From Selaginella moellendorffii (taxonomy: Eukaryota; Streptophyta; Lycopodiopsida; Selaginellales; Selaginellaceae): a stretch of DNA of 64,000 bases. The notes under the pieces are model-generated. The model did not search any database. It had not been told where the DNA came from and saw nothing but the letters and a program-made list of their open reading frames with translations. This document shows positions 42,870 to 55,239 of the stretch, piece after piece. The translations under genes were made by a program, and so were the position numbers. The stretch covers positions 397,400 through 461,399 of the forward strand of contig NW_003314373.1 of NCBI RefSeq assembly GCF_000143415.4, read 5' to 3'. The number at the start of each line of letters is the position of its first letter. Position 1 is the first letter of the stretch.

Positions 42870-43790
42870 ATGAAGCGGCCCAGGCTAGATGATGATCTCG
42901 TTGCATGCGCTGGACGAGTTAGGGAGCTCATCATGAGCAAGTACGCAACCCTTGGGATAGACGATCTCAGCAGCTCGGAGCCTAGACTACATCTTTGTCT
43001 ACTGCATTTGGACACACTTTTGAAATGGAAGCAAAGCTGCAGTCAACGGAGGCAGGAGAGACGAAGCGGCAAAGGATCCTATATCTCAAAGGAGACTCGG
43101 ATGTCGTCGATCCTTGTCAGGCGTTCGTGGAAGAAATAGTCGTCTCATACTACGACCTGGTGAAGGATGAAGATCCAGCCATTATGGATCTTCTGCACAA
43201 TCCGACGCTCACGGATATAGGATTTTCCATACAAAACGGTTTACATCCTTATTGATGATGGAAATGCGATGGATCCAAGTAAGAACGAAGACAATCTATC
43301 CTCACAAGCAAGCAAGAATCCAAAGGAGAAAAAGGATGCTGCTTGCTGACAACTACGTTAGCCGAATCCTGCCTTGTACCATGAGAGAACCTTTTTTGTA
43401 ATAGTCTCTAAAGGATACTGAAAAATGTACATATACGTTGCATCGACCCAAGTTTCTCAATTCCTGCCGCACAATGCAGGACAAGCTCTAGGAGGACGAA
43501 GACTCGTATTTGTTCGCCAAGCCAGTTCCAACCCTGTGGCAAGTCCCGAACTACGCTGAGCACATCCAAAAGCCTATGGACCTTGGTATGGTGCAAAGAA
43601 AGCTGGACAGTGGTTTGTATGGAGAGATTCCGGAGTTTATCCAAGATGTCAAACTCACATTTTGCAATGCGAATACAACGTTATTGGCTCTGATGCACAT
43701 AATGCCGCCAAGCGCCCTGCAGCTGTTTTTTCTGACTCTTGTTTTAAACAGGGGTGCTTGATTTGCGGCTTCAAAGAATGAGGTAGCTAA
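42870..43790 (+). pseudogene. Bromodomain protein remnant
   Basis: At 43490-43680 one frame reads LFAKPVPTLWQVPNYAEHIQKPMDLGMVQRKLDSGLYGEIPEFIQDVKLTFCNA, the core of a bromodomain (P-M-D-L, Y and acidic helix positions conserved). After a frameshift near 43670 it continues EYNVIGSDAHNAAKRPAAVFSDSC. The helix-ending Asn that contacts acetyl-lysine falls in this shifted part. Upstream frames (42870-43000 KRPRLDDDLVACAGRVRELI; 43025-43250 EMEAKLQSTEAGETKRQRIL) probably belong to the same ancestor but need several frameshifts. Intact relatives read acetylated histones. Confidence 0.7.
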
Positions 43791-45316
43791 AGTTTTAAGA
43801 TTTGAACACCTTAAAAGCATAAATATACTTGGTCTGCAATTTTTTGGGTATACAATGTACATTGAAAAGCAAGATTCACCACACCATGAAAAAAAGTGAT
43901 GGACACAATTTGACCATTGTGATGCACTTATCCAGGGATCGAATTGCAAGACATAAACTCGCGTGACTGGAGTAGTGTATACGTTGTGATGCTTCTGTGC
44001 ATTAGCTCGCGAAACTGGATTCCAGAGGGACTCTTTTCGGATAGCTTCACCAGTCTCAAGAGCCGCATCGAGCAATGGTTTCGAGACATACAGTGACGCG
44101 ATGGAAAGCTCGTTCCACGGACACTGCGCGCCCTGGATTGCGTCGCCTTGTGGCTACAAAGTTGGAACGTTTGATTTTACAATTGAGCAAATACAGAGGT
44201 ATATATATAAAAGTTAGGCAAAAATGGAAAATTTTAAGTGTTAGTGTCTTTTGGGGGTTTAATTTTGTTTATTTCGTGTAGCTGTTATCGGAAAATTTCT
44301 CTAAAATAATAGATAGTTAAAAATTTGAAAGTGTACCATTTGATTTGCATGATATTTGTAATATTTCAATAAAGACAATGCTTATTTTAATAAAAAACTT
44401 GTCATGATGTTCTTTCTAAATAGAAAACTGGAACCTCATGCCAAGTCAGAGTGAAAAGAGTGAAGCTAGGATAACATAATGTGTCATGTACATAAGTCAC
44501 AGGGTTATAGTTCTTGATTTTTTAACTGTTTTAGATAAATAATTTGTAGAGTCAGTAATTATTTTAAAAGTTATTAAAGTAGCTATAATAATGGAAAAAT
44601 CTGGAATTTTAAATATAAACATGTTCAGCTATAAATTAATAGTGAATTATATTTCATAAATTCTCAGAGTTTTTAAGTATTTATTTTATTACTGTGATCT
44701 AGATCAAGACTGTAAATTCATAGTCTATATCTGTTAAAAGATCAAATGTATCATGTTACTATGAATCTTAGGTCATGGCACAAGGACACAAGTATTAAGT
44801 TATGACAAATAGAGAAATATAGATTCTAACATCTGAAAAAAATAATCATGAACAAAACTATGAGAAGAACTTGCTTCTATGCCTCCATTTTTTTTCCTAC
44901 TAATGAAAAGATAAAAAAAATTAAAATAATAATATACCAAAAAAAATAATTCTTTATTTTCTTGCATTATCACTTTTTAAATGAGTATCAAACTATAGAA
45001 ATTAGTATACCAATTTGTTTTTTAGATAAACTTTTTCCAAGAATAATTAAGAGGGGCATGAGTTCAAATTATTTAAATCCTGAAATTAACATTTATAACA
45101 AATATACAATATACATAAAATTTTATGGCTTGATAATGTATAAAATTTCTATGAAATTTTATAATTTGAACCCATAATAATATCAATTGCCTTTAGTAAA
45201 TGATTAATTCCAATTCAAATAAATTCTTCAGCAAGGTTGATCCCTTGCTCTACTCTGCTCCACAGCAATGCTCACTAATTGGGCAGCACATAGCAAAATA
45301 GTGGGCCTAATCAGAT
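43791..45316. other. AT-rich intergenic DNA
   Basis: 1.5 kb, very AT-rich from 44200 onward. No gene, repeat or RNA recognised. It ends with cagat, the target duplication of the next element. Confidence 0.5.
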
Positions 45317-47093
45317 TGTGAGACACAAAATCCCTAGGCCCCAGAGTGGAGCCGAAAGGGTGCCACGTGGTAGTGGCCGAAGCAAAAGCCAAACGAGCGT
45401 AACACATTTGGACTAAAAGGCTTTGACTTGAGAGGTTGAGAGCGGGAGTGGAACTCCCAACGGAGTGCTCAAAGAATGAGCATGAAGCGAGCAATAAGCA
45501 AGGCTCCAAAAAAGGACCCAAAAAGGACTAACACATGACACGTGGGAGGAGTCCGAGGTGGACCGAGACGGAGTCCGAGATGGAGTCCGAGGTGGACCGA
45601 GACGGAGTCCGAGATGGAGTCCGAGATGGAGTCCGAGGTGGACCGAGATGGAGTCCGAGATGGAGTCCAAGGTGCACCGAGACGGAGTCCGAGATGGAGT
45701 CCGAGATGGACCGAGACGGAGTCCGAGATGGAGTCTGAGATGGACCGAGACGGAGTCCGAGATGGAGTCCGAGATGGACCGAGATGGAGTCCGAGATGGA
45801 CCGAGACGGAGTCCGAGATGGAGTCCGAGATGGAGTCCGAGATGGACCAAGACAGAGTCCGAGATGGAGTCCGAGATAGACCGAGACGGAGTTTGAGATG
45901 GAGTCCGAGATGGAGTCCGAGATGGACCCGAGATGGAATCCGAGATGGAGTCCGAGAAGGACCTGAGATGGAGTCCGAGGTCAAGACTGAGACCGAGACC
46001 GAGACTGAGACTGAGATCAGGACCGAGACCAAGACCGAGGCCGAGTTTGGGTCCGAGTCCGAGTCCGAGTCTGAGTCCGAGTCTGAGTTCGAGTCTGAGA
46101 GGGTGAAAGCCCAAAGCGTTCATCTCCCAGACCCTGGGGGGTTTGGTGAGCTCCAAAAGTATAGTAGGGGGAGGACTGCAGTGGAGCCAGTTTGGCCAGG
46201 AAAGGCTAGTTTGGCCCAAGAAGGCCAGACCCAGTGTTGGGTGATGAACTAACCATTGGGAAGTCCAAAACTAGAGTGAATACGGACTGACAAGCGGGGT
46301 AGCTTGGTGAAGTGTTCAAGAGCCGGCTTTAGTTCCCCCGAGAGATCGTCTGGTCGATGCTCCCAGTCCAAGTGTGGGTGGCACTACCTACTTGGATACC
46401 TGGTGTGGCTCAATGGAACCTCGCTCTAAGCCCATGGCTAGAGCACCTAAAGGCGAAAGGCAGGGAGAGTACCCACGAGGCCCGCATAGAGCCACGGTGT
46501 TCCGAAATGTCGTCCCAAAGTCCCAGACTGTGGAAAGGAAGAGGAGTAGCCCTTGGGTGTGGTGACCAAGGACACAGTCACACAGGGAGGAAGTCCTAGA
46601 GGACAGTGGGACTTAGTGGTCGGGCCCGTGGGCCTTGATCCAGTGGCAGTGTCGGCGAACACGGCCAAGGACGGAAAGGGACTTAATGGGGACTGGAATG
46701 GAGATGTTGGGGAAGGCTAATCCCCATGTCTGCGGGCATCCTAAGGATGCTAAGGAGTGGATCTGGGATGATCACTAGTGGATGGATGGCCCAGTCTTTG
46801 AGTGACGGGACTAGGATGTAGGTGGTGTCAGACCATCGGTGTGACCAAGGTAAAGGGGCATGGCCTTAGCGTAACGGGCTGATATATTGGTGGTACCTTG
46901 GGGTGTTAGTCATGGGATTGGACACGTGGAGCACTTGGACCAAGTGCATAGGTTGAGTGGCGGGGATGCCATTCTCGGGGCTAGTAAGCCCAAGTCCAAA
47001 ATAGGACTTACGGAGGTTGTGAGTGAGACTCCTCTAAGTGGTCGAAGGTGCGGTTAAGTGACTAAAGTAAAATGGAAAAATTAGTCGCTTATA
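45317..47093 (+). repeat. Left LTR of LARD-like element
   Basis: 1777 bp, from tgtgagacac to cttata (TA for CA at the very end). It includes a minisatellite of GAGATGGAGTCC / GAGATGGACCGAGACGGAGTCC units at about 45550-46080, then ggtgaaagcccaaagcgt and ccaaaagtatagtaggg, both also present in the chromovirus LTRs. Confidence 0.92.
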
Positions 47094-47096
47094 ACT

Positions 47097-47108
47097 TGGT
47101 ATCGGAGC
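47097..47108 (+). promoter_or_regulatory. Primer-binding site of LARD-like element
   Basis: TGGTATCGGAGC, one base from the common initiator-Met tRNA complement. It is followed by a leader containing gtccgactct and ttggttg, also found after the primer site of the TRIM at 7941. Confidence 0.75.
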
Positions 47109-50100
47109 TGTTCCTTAGTCCGACTCTTATTGGTTGCCAAGCATATCACCACTTGTATTGGAGTTGAAAGGTCCTAGATATGGACCTATCCTCGAGGAGT
47201 AGCATGTCGAAAGAACATGGCTCTCCACTCAAGTTCATGCGTGAACTTGTACACGATATGGTGTATGAAAGAGGGCCAATAAGGGAACGACTTTGGGATC
47301 TTGGGAACAGTATAAGGGTTTCCTCAGAGAGCTGAGGATGTGATCCAGATGAGCTTTTGACGCAGCAAACGAGCTAATGTAGTTGTAGTAAACAACTATA
47401 GTTGGGATCACGGGAAAGATGCGAATTCCAAAACAATAAAGGAGTCACAAGATTACCCTTATATGGTTGAGGCTGGTACTCATAAATTTGAGACCAGAAT
47501 TGTTGACCGTGGGAGGTCAAATACAGAAGAGGACACCAGTCCTTGAAATGGTAGCCGGGGCTACCTCTAATAAATGCTGGAACAACCCAAAGAGTTGGGG
47601 GTGTACTTAAAGATGAGTTGCTATTCTCATCACATGGACAAGTAGTCTTAAGGGGCAAAGGTTAGCCCAAGAAAATCATCAAGTGTCAGAGTAACACTTG
47701 CAAAGATTGTCCTTGTGAATAGGACATGAATACAAGAAGTTGTATTCCAGTGAGTTGGCACCTCTAAGACTGAGACCTCATAAGTTGTTGGATTAGCAAA
47801 GTCCAAATGCTGGATGACTCAAGCGGAGTCAGGGAATGGTCCTAAGGGATTGGTTGGAGCATTTGGACCGAGGTGTATGGTGCCCCATGAGGTATGGGGA
47901 GGATCATAAGATCCAAGTATGAGAACAGTAGGTATCTCATTGATGGCAGAATGTGCCATATTAAAGTTGTGGGAAAGATGTTCCCAGAAGAAACCAACTT
48001 TGGCCCAGAGTTGGGTGCAAACACTATAGTGCGGTGCTAACGGATAGTTAGTATGAGGAACAACTATATTGGTCTTGGCAAAGACCTAAACACTAATAAG
48101 TAGTGTCATAAGGGTAAGCTCGTAGGGCCGATGGTGTGGAGACACCAAATGTACCAAGGTATGATACCTGGAGGTTATGATGGTGGGTTCATAAGAACCC
48201 CTTGCTAAGGGAATCCTAATGGAAGTGGGAATGACATGGCCTAAGCTGGAAGGCATGCGGTTGGAGTGTGGTGACCCAGATAATGATGGAGGTGTGGAAG
48301 CACCAAGCAATGAGTTGTAGGACTTGACAACTATAAGGTAACTAAGCAAGAGGTGCAAGAAAATTGGTTAAATGGATAGAAGGTAGCTACCCAAGACTTC
48401 TTAATGGCATAAGGAAGTTAGATATACCCTTACGGGGGGATAAATTGCTTATGTTGCGATATAGTAAATCAATGTCGTAAACGGGAATGCTCATTGTCAT
48501 GAAGCCATCATTGGGACACCCAAACACTCTAGAACACCAAGAGGTGGTGTTTCGTGTCGCAAGAGCAATAGATAAGGCCCAAGGGACTAAGTCCCTAGCG
48601 AATGATGAATAGTAGGTGCTATTTAAATGTCCAAGGTTGTGGAGACAGGAGAAGACTGTCTACCCGAATTGGACAAAGCCAAAAATGGAATTTTGGCAAG
48701 GCTAGTGATGGGCATGTAAAGGCCCATAAGCAGCAACGTTAATCCCGATGTGTGGGATTATAAGGTGAGCATGCCCAAGATTGAGGAACCACTCCTTAGG
48801 CTATCGGGTAGGTTCATCCCTAAGAATACTTACTAAAGCATAGTAAAATGTGCAAAGCTATCCTCCTAGTCTGGAGGAGAATAACCAAAGGAAACATATG
48901 GGGCCAAAAGGCAAGTAGTATTGGGATGGAACTGAACCATAGAAATCGAAGGGCATATCCAACGGTGGTTATGCAAGTTGGGAGTGGAGAATCAAGAGGG
49001 TGCTCGAGGATGTTGTTGCTAGCAACCATGATGCCATGGAGAGTCTAAAATATGGAATTGTCCATGTTAGACTATATGGCAACTATAAAGTTTGCGAAAA
49101 AGGAGGCCTTAGCAAGCTAAGGGACAGAGTTCCTTCAAGGTTCCCAAAGACGATTCTAGGTAGCTTAGTACCTAGAAAGGCCAAATGTAAATGGTTCATG
49201 AAATGCGTGAAATCAGAGTGGCACAGTAGAAGCGTGGTCTTGAAGCTTGCCATGAGGCAAAGCTATCAAGGTTGGGGAAGTAGTTCCCGAGTGTTCAAAG
49301 AGAGGGCTTTGAACGAAAGTCGATGGCCAAGAACTTTCACGCTTATGCAAGAACCATGTTACAGTGGTCGGAGGACTTGCCAAGCGAGATTGGCAAGTCG
49401 GGGGAACAAATGCCCTAGTTGAAGGTGATAATTTCAAAAGGGTGGGCCATGGGGCTGAGCATGGAGGAGTCCATGCATGATCACAGACTTGTCAAGCGAG
49501 AAGACTTGGCAGTAAGGAGGGACTAGGTTCCTAAGCTGTGATCTGTAGCGCGCTTTAAATATAAGTTGGTGCACCGGCGTGGGGAGTCACGCCAGGCATC
49601 CAGTGTGATGCCGTCCGTAGATGCATATACGGAGGTTGGGTTCGAGTCCCGACCCTCTAGTGCTTGGGTTCGAGTCCTAGATCACTAGGGCATGGTGATG
49701 GTTTGGAATATGAGGACACTCATATTTCGGTGGTCATGGACTCTCAGTGAGGAGATTGGTTTGGGAACACCGCCAAGCAAGGGATGCCTCGGAGTCGTGA
49801 TGCACGGTTAGATTGCTTAGAGTGAGAGCTCGACATATCTAACTTGAACACTTTGGTGCAAAAGGCACCAAGGACGTGGTGAATGAGATGGGGACACCCA
49901 GTCTCATTTGCTATAGATCCTTGGCTGGAAGGGCTGGCTTGGGCGCACCGCCAAGTGTGGGGGATGCCCCCGGGGTCATAGTCAACAATATAGAGGGGTC
50001 TGGAAGACCTAGTTCCTATTGGTAGACCTATTAAGGGGTCAAGATGAGATCACCAGGTGATCTTGTGGCTAAACAAGGACAAGGTCTTTGTTTGGGTTAA

Positions 50101-51156
50101 GGAATATGATTCCTAGTTCAAAGTGTTGATTTGAACTATTGATAATGGTGTGGCTTGGTTAAGGTGACAAAGTGGGAAGAACACCTAAAGGGAAATGAGC
50201 TATGTCAATGCTGTGGCATAGTAAGTCCGAGGAATGTAGTCTCTATAAGGGATCCAAGAAAGGGTCTCAAAAGTTGGGCCGTGGATAGAGCCCACAGTAG
50301 AAAATGTTAAAGAGATGTACTAGGGGTGAACACCCTCTGGATTTGGCAAAGCAAAGTGTTTGCTATGGAACTGAAAGGAAACCTCGAAAATGGAGGTAGC
50401 GATCCTATGTTGCTGGGTGCAACAATCAAGGATAGGAGCAAAAGATTAGTGGCTAAGAAAAGAGCCATGGGAATCCTAGGAAAGAATCCAAATGGCAAAG
50501 TTAGGCCAAGAACACTAATGTGTTGGGTGCTAACGGATTGTGGGAAAGGCAAAGTTTCCCTAAGGGTGGATTCCCAACTGCTCCGATTTGGCGAAGTGGA
50601 TGCTCCAAAAGGGGGAGCGGTAAGGTAGCCAAATAATAGGGCCGTGGGCAGCCTTAGCACCAATTATGATAACTAAAACTTAGTGTCAAAGGTGGCACGA
50701 TATTGGAGAGAGGATGATGGTATCCTCAAGTAAAGAACTTCCTAGGATAGGGAAGTGGAGTTGCACCATGTGCAATGTAAGGTGTCGGAGACACCTAGGA
50801 AATTGACTCTGAGAAGTCAAAACTAAAAGTTCCAAAGTGCAAGATTATGTCAATGGAATTTAAGACTACTCAAGAATGAGTAGTGGAATTGAGTTAAAGA
50901 AGGAGTCTCTAATGGGTTTAGCAAGAACTAAATCAATAAAAGGGAGCAAACCACCCCAGGTGGTCGAATGAGTCTCTATATTTGAGAGACGATGCTCGTT
51001 AGAGGATGGACAAGGCATGGTGTGCCTTTGGTGTCAAACCATAGACAAATGTTGGCTGGGTGCCAAGGATGGAACTAGTAATACATGTGGGGGTTACTTT
51101 ATAAGAGGGTTTACTATTCAATGAGGACATCGAACTTCGTCTATGGGTGGTAGAGT
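47109..51156 (+). other. Non-coding interior of LARD-like element
   Basis: No frame exceeds about 140 codons and none shows a known domain on either strand. tRNA-like arms lie at 49615-49654: CCGTA/TACGG with an 8-nt loop, then GGTTGGG-TTCGAGT-CCCGACC. Copies of the 3' block shared with the chromovirus lie at about 49736-49800 and 49917-49990. The last 38 bp before the LTR nearly match those of element Z (8578-8615). Confidence 0.8.
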
Positions 51157-52801
51157 TGTGAGACACAAAATCCCTAGGCCCCAGAGTGGAGCCGAAAGGG
51201 TGCCACGTGGTAGTGGCCGAAGCAAAAGCCAAATGAGCATAACACGTTTGGACTAAAAGGCTCCGACTTGAGAGGTTGAGAGCGGGAGTGGAACTCCCAA
51301 CGGAGTGCTCAAGGAATGAGCATGAAGCGAGCAATAAGCAAGGCTCCAAAAAGGGACCCAAAAAGGACCAACACATGACATGTGGGAGGAGTCCGAGGTG
51401 GACCGAGACGGAGTCCGAGATGGAGTCCGAGGTGGACCGAGACGGAGTCCGAGATGGAGTCCGAGGTGGACCGAGACGGAGTCCGAGATGGAGTCTGAGG
51501 TGGACCGAGACAGAGTCCGAGATGGAGTCCGAGATGGACCGAGACGGAGTCCGAGATGGAGTCCGAGATGGAGTCCAAGATGGACCGAGACGGAGTCCGA
51601 GATGGACCGAGACGGAGTTCGAGATAGAGTCCGAGATGGAGTCTGAGATGGACCCGAGATGGAATCCGAGATGGAGTCCGAGAAGGACCCGAGATGGAGT
51701 CCGAGGTCGAGACCGAGACCGAGACTGAGACCGAGACTGAGATCGGGACCGAGACCAAGACCGAGGCCGAGTCTGGGTCCGAGTCCGAGTTCGAGTTCGA
51801 GTCTGAGAGGGTGAAAGCCCAAAGCGTTCGTCTCCTAGACCCTGGGGGGTTTGGTGAGCTCCAAAAGTATAGTAGGGGGAGGACTGCAGTGGAGCCAGTT
51901 TGGCCAGGAAAGGCCAAGTTGGCCCAGGAAAGCCAAACCCAGTGTTGGGTGATGAACTGACCACTGGGAAGTCCAAGACTAGAGTGAATACGGACTGACA
52001 AGCGGGGTAGCTTGGTGAAGTGCTCAAGAGCCGGCTTTAGTTCCCCCGGGAGATCGTCTGGCCGATGCTCCCAGTCCAAGTGTGGGTGGCACTACCTACT
52101 TGGATATCTGGTGTGGCTCAATGGAACCTTGCTCTAAGCCCATGGCTAGAGCACCTAAAGGCGAAAGGCAGGGAGAGTACCCACGAGGCCCACGTAGAGC
52201 CACGGTGTTCCGAAATGTCGTCCCAAAGTCCCAGACTGTGGAAAGGAAGAGGAGTAGCCCTCAGGTGTGGTGACCAAGGACACAATCACACAAGGAGGAA
52301 GTCCTAGAGGATAGTGGGACTTAGTGGTCGGGCCTGTGGGCCTTGATCCAGTGGCAGTGTCGGCGAACACGGCCAAGGACGGAAAGGGACTTGGTGGGGA
52401 CTGGAACGGAGATGTTGGGGAAGGCTAATCCCCATGTCTGCGGGCATCCTAAGGATGCTAAGGAGTGGATCTGGGTTGATCACTCATGGATGGATGGCCC
52501 AGTCTTTGAGTGACGGGACTAGGATGTAGGTGGTGTCAGACCATCGGTGTGACCAAGGTAAAGGGGCATGGCCTTAGCATAACGGGCTGATATATTGGTG
52601 GTACCTTGGGGTGTCGGTCATGGGATCAAACACGTGAAGCACTTGGACCAAGTGCATAGGTTGAGTGGCAAGGATGCTATTTTCGGGGCTAGTAAGCCCA
52701 AGTCCAAAATAAGACTTATGGAGATTGTGAGTGAGACTCTTCCAAGTGGTCGAAGGTGCGGTTAAGTGACTAAAGTAAAATGGAAAAATTAGTCACTTAC
52801 A
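51157..52801 (+). repeat. Right LTR of LARD-like element
   Basis: 1645 bp, from tgtgagacac to cttaca. It is 132 bp shorter than the left LTR, nearly all within the minisatellite (about 51385-51810). Confidence 0.92.
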
Positions 52802-53845
52802 CAGATAACACTCAACAACACTAATTGATGCTCTGCTGGACAAACTAATCATGCTCCCATCTTGACACATATGATTTTAAAATACTTAGATTTAATCTTT
52901 TATTCAGTATAAAAGTTTAAAAAATCTTATTCAGTATTTAAATTTTTAAATAATTACTTTGTATTTATCAAAATTAATAAAACGTAATTAGAAAATAATT
53001 CCCTGTGCATTGCACTTGGTTTGCTTAACAGTAGTTCTTTTTACTTACTAATCAAATTCATCAATGTTTATAATTTTAAAACACAAGATTAAAGAATATA
53101 CTAGAATATACTAGAAAGTTTTTACAAAAATTTATAAATTATAAGCATATTTATATTTTTAAAATATAAGAATAATTTAAATTAATAACAGCAGTTAGAT
53201 AGTAGAATATTCTCAAATATTCAAATATATTTTAAGTATATCCACTAGTTTGCTTAAACAAACCAAAAAGTCTATGATACAGAGATATTAAGGTTGCATA
53301 CATAAGAATAACAGTACAAATATTGATAATTCATTTTATCCTCACACTTGGTAAATTCTGAACTAATTTAAATTCCTTGTTCATAGCTAGTTGTTGCTCA
53401 AGTCCTGAAAATCAATGAGGACAATATTGTTTTAAATATAAGCATGCTATTATTAGAATGCTGGTCTGGTAATTGGAATGAGTACAATCTAAGTCTGCTA
53501 TTTTCATACATGGAAATGACTGTATTCATTTTTCTCTAAATGATAATGAAATAAAAATATTGATATCATTATGTCTTGCAATTTGTTTCAAAATTATGAT
53601 TATGTTTGAGGTAGGACAACCGAGTCTAATTGGTACAAAATTTTACTCATTCCCACTGCTGTCATGCTTGCTCAACTTTACTGGTGGTTAAATTTCTAAT
53701 CCATACAGAAGAAAACATTTGAACTTTCAGAGTTGACCGTTTGACCCTCCGAACTGTAGCTCCGCGTGCTTGGAGCATCCTGGATAAGAGAAGACCTTTT
53801 CTCAACTAAAGCTACAACCGCATTTAGCAACACATTCCTAGGAAA
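52802..53845. other. AT-rich intergenic DNA
   Basis: Nothing recognised. The last 100 bp are the promoter of the X8 gene; no clear TATA box. Confidence 0.5.
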
Positions 53846-54320
53846 ATGGAGGCAAACAAGGGGCAAGTTCTTCTCATACTTTTGTTCGCAATTCTTACCT
53901 TCTTAGGTTGTTTGTCACAAGCGAAAGCATCATGGCTTAAGATTTTGTGTCCTTGTGGCTATGTGTTTTTAGCTGTGGCATTGGACGAGAGAACTTGGTG
54001 TATTGCCAAGCCTGACTCTCCGGACGAGGCTCTTCAAAAGGCCTTGGACTACGCATGTGGTCAGCCCATGGTCAACTGCCTCCAAATCCAGCCGGGCAAT
54101 GGCTGCTACTCGCCAGTCAATCTCCACTCTCACTCATCCTTTGCGATGAACCTGTACTACCAGGGATATGGCAAGAACTCGTGGAACTGTAATTTCTCCG
54201 GGATTGGAATCCTCACCACCGCAGATCCAAGTAAGTGAGGGGAAACGAGATTCTATTAAAACCGATTGGGAAAACTTTGTATTTTCAGGTTTCGGGAATT
54301 GTACGTATCCGTCCCCTTGA
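53846..54320 (+). CDS. Secreted X8 (CBM43) domain protein
   Basis: Two exons, 53846-54230 and 54289-54320, with a 58-nt intron; 138 residues. MEANKGQVLLILLFAILTFLGCLSQAKA is a signal peptide. The X8 domain spans about residues 48-136: TWCIAKPDSPDEALQKALDYACG, VNCLQIQPGNGCYSPVNLHSHSSFAMNLYYQGYGKNSWNCNFSGIGILTTADPS, then FGNCTYP from exon 2. All six conserved Cys are present, the last one only after splicing. X8 domains bind callose (beta-1,3-glucan). Small stand-alone versions occur at plasmodesmata, usually with a GPI anchor; no hydrophobic tail follows here, so this one is probably soluble in the wall. Two extra Cys (CPC) lie before the domain. Confidence 0.92.
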
Positions 54321-55239
54321 TATAAAAGGGATAAAAGTTGTCCGGCGTTGATCCGGTCAACGAGCTTGACTCTCCTGGAACTCTCTCTTGGAACTAAAAC
54401 GATTTGACTCCTCCCGCGAATGGTAGCATATTCTCCTTCCCCATGCTTTCCATGCTCGCAATTAAATATCTGTCCACTTTGCGGGCATATTCCCCCGCGG
54501 GGCCAAAGAAATATCACGGGAAAAGGTCCATCTCACATACGTGGACGCATCTGCGAGATAGACATGTGTTAAGAGAACGCATCCAAAACCCATGGAATAA
54601 GGATATTGTTTACAAACCCTTGCCAAAACTATCACCCTCTCGATTTGTACAGTGGCATAACAATGTGAAATTTCACCTAAGGTTTCAAGCCCAATATAGT
54701 CAGTCCAATAAAAAAAATTTCACTACAGTGGCCAATCTACCCACCATTGCATTATTTTCGTCCATCACTCAGTGAGCAAGAGAGTGACAAATAAGGAGAG
54801 TAATATTCCCCTCCATCCTTGCGAGGCTATGGCCGAGAGAAGAGCTTCTAACAACCCGTGAATGCATGCTACACACAGTAACTTAAAGGTAAATGCTTAG
54901 CTCGTGGTAGAAACAAGGGGAAAAAGATTTTTTTTTATTTTGCCTGTGGAGAAAGGGTTGCATTAGGTTATGCCAGTTTTCTCTGTCCAGTGGATTGATT
55001 CATGAGAGGCGGAGGAGCGCTCGGCGCCTTGGCGGCGTGTGCGAGGACGTAGAAATTCCGATTCCCCGGAGGATTGTCTCGAGGTAATGCGCGATGGCAC
55101 TGGCGCTTGTCTTGTTCTTGGATGGATTGTTTCTCCCTTGGAATGGTTGTTGCTGGGATGCATTGGAATTGCATGGCTCGAATCTGACCCCGGATTGTTC
55201 TTGGTTTCTCGATCCAGGCCGAAATCTCGACACTCCGCA
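54321..55239. promoter_or_regulatory. Promoter and 5' UTR of ATP/ADP translocase gene
   Basis: No separate gene. GT-AG signals (gag|gtaatgcg near 55085; gatccag at 55217) suggest an intron in the 5' UTR. An in-frame extension back to 55039 exists but crosses this intron and is not needed. Confidence 0.4.

Larger units (their letters stand above)
45317..52801 (+). mobile_element. LARD-like non-coding LTR retrotransposon, 7.5 kb
   Basis: Two direct LTRs (45317-47093 and 51157-52801) flank 4.06 kb of internal sequence. A perfect 5-bp target duplication, cagat, lies at 45312-45316 and 52802-52806. A primer site TGGTATCGGAGC (47097-47108) and a purine-rich ctatgggtggtagagt before the right LTR are in place, fixing plus orientation. 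No gag, protease, RT, integrase or other domain is readable in any frame. Intact ends with a non-coding interior match the large retrotransposon derivative (LARD) class. The LTRs align closely outside the minisatellite, so insertion looks fairly recent. Confidence 0.93.

Noticed and set aside
43551-44075. 174-codon minus-strand frame
   Set aside because: No family signature and it overlaps the bromodomain remnant on the other strand.
45550-46080. CRISPR-like regular repeats
   Set aside because: Tandem 12-22 bp units without unique spacers, in a plant LTR.
47094-51156. Possible hidden gag-pol in the LARD interior
   Set aside because: No zinc knuckle, D-T/S-G, Y-x-D-D, HHCC or D-D-E motif seen in any frame.
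50999-52027. 342-codon minus-strand open frame (and 268- and 236-codon frames at 45413-46252) rich in Ser/Arg/Thr/Pro
   Set aside because: They are translations of the LTR minisatellite in multiples of three, open on both strands and present in both LTRs. No protein family.
55039-55239. 67-codon N-terminal extension of the ATP/ADP translocase
   Set aside because: It crosses a likely 5' UTR intron, and the ATG at 55240 already gives a good plastid transit peptide.
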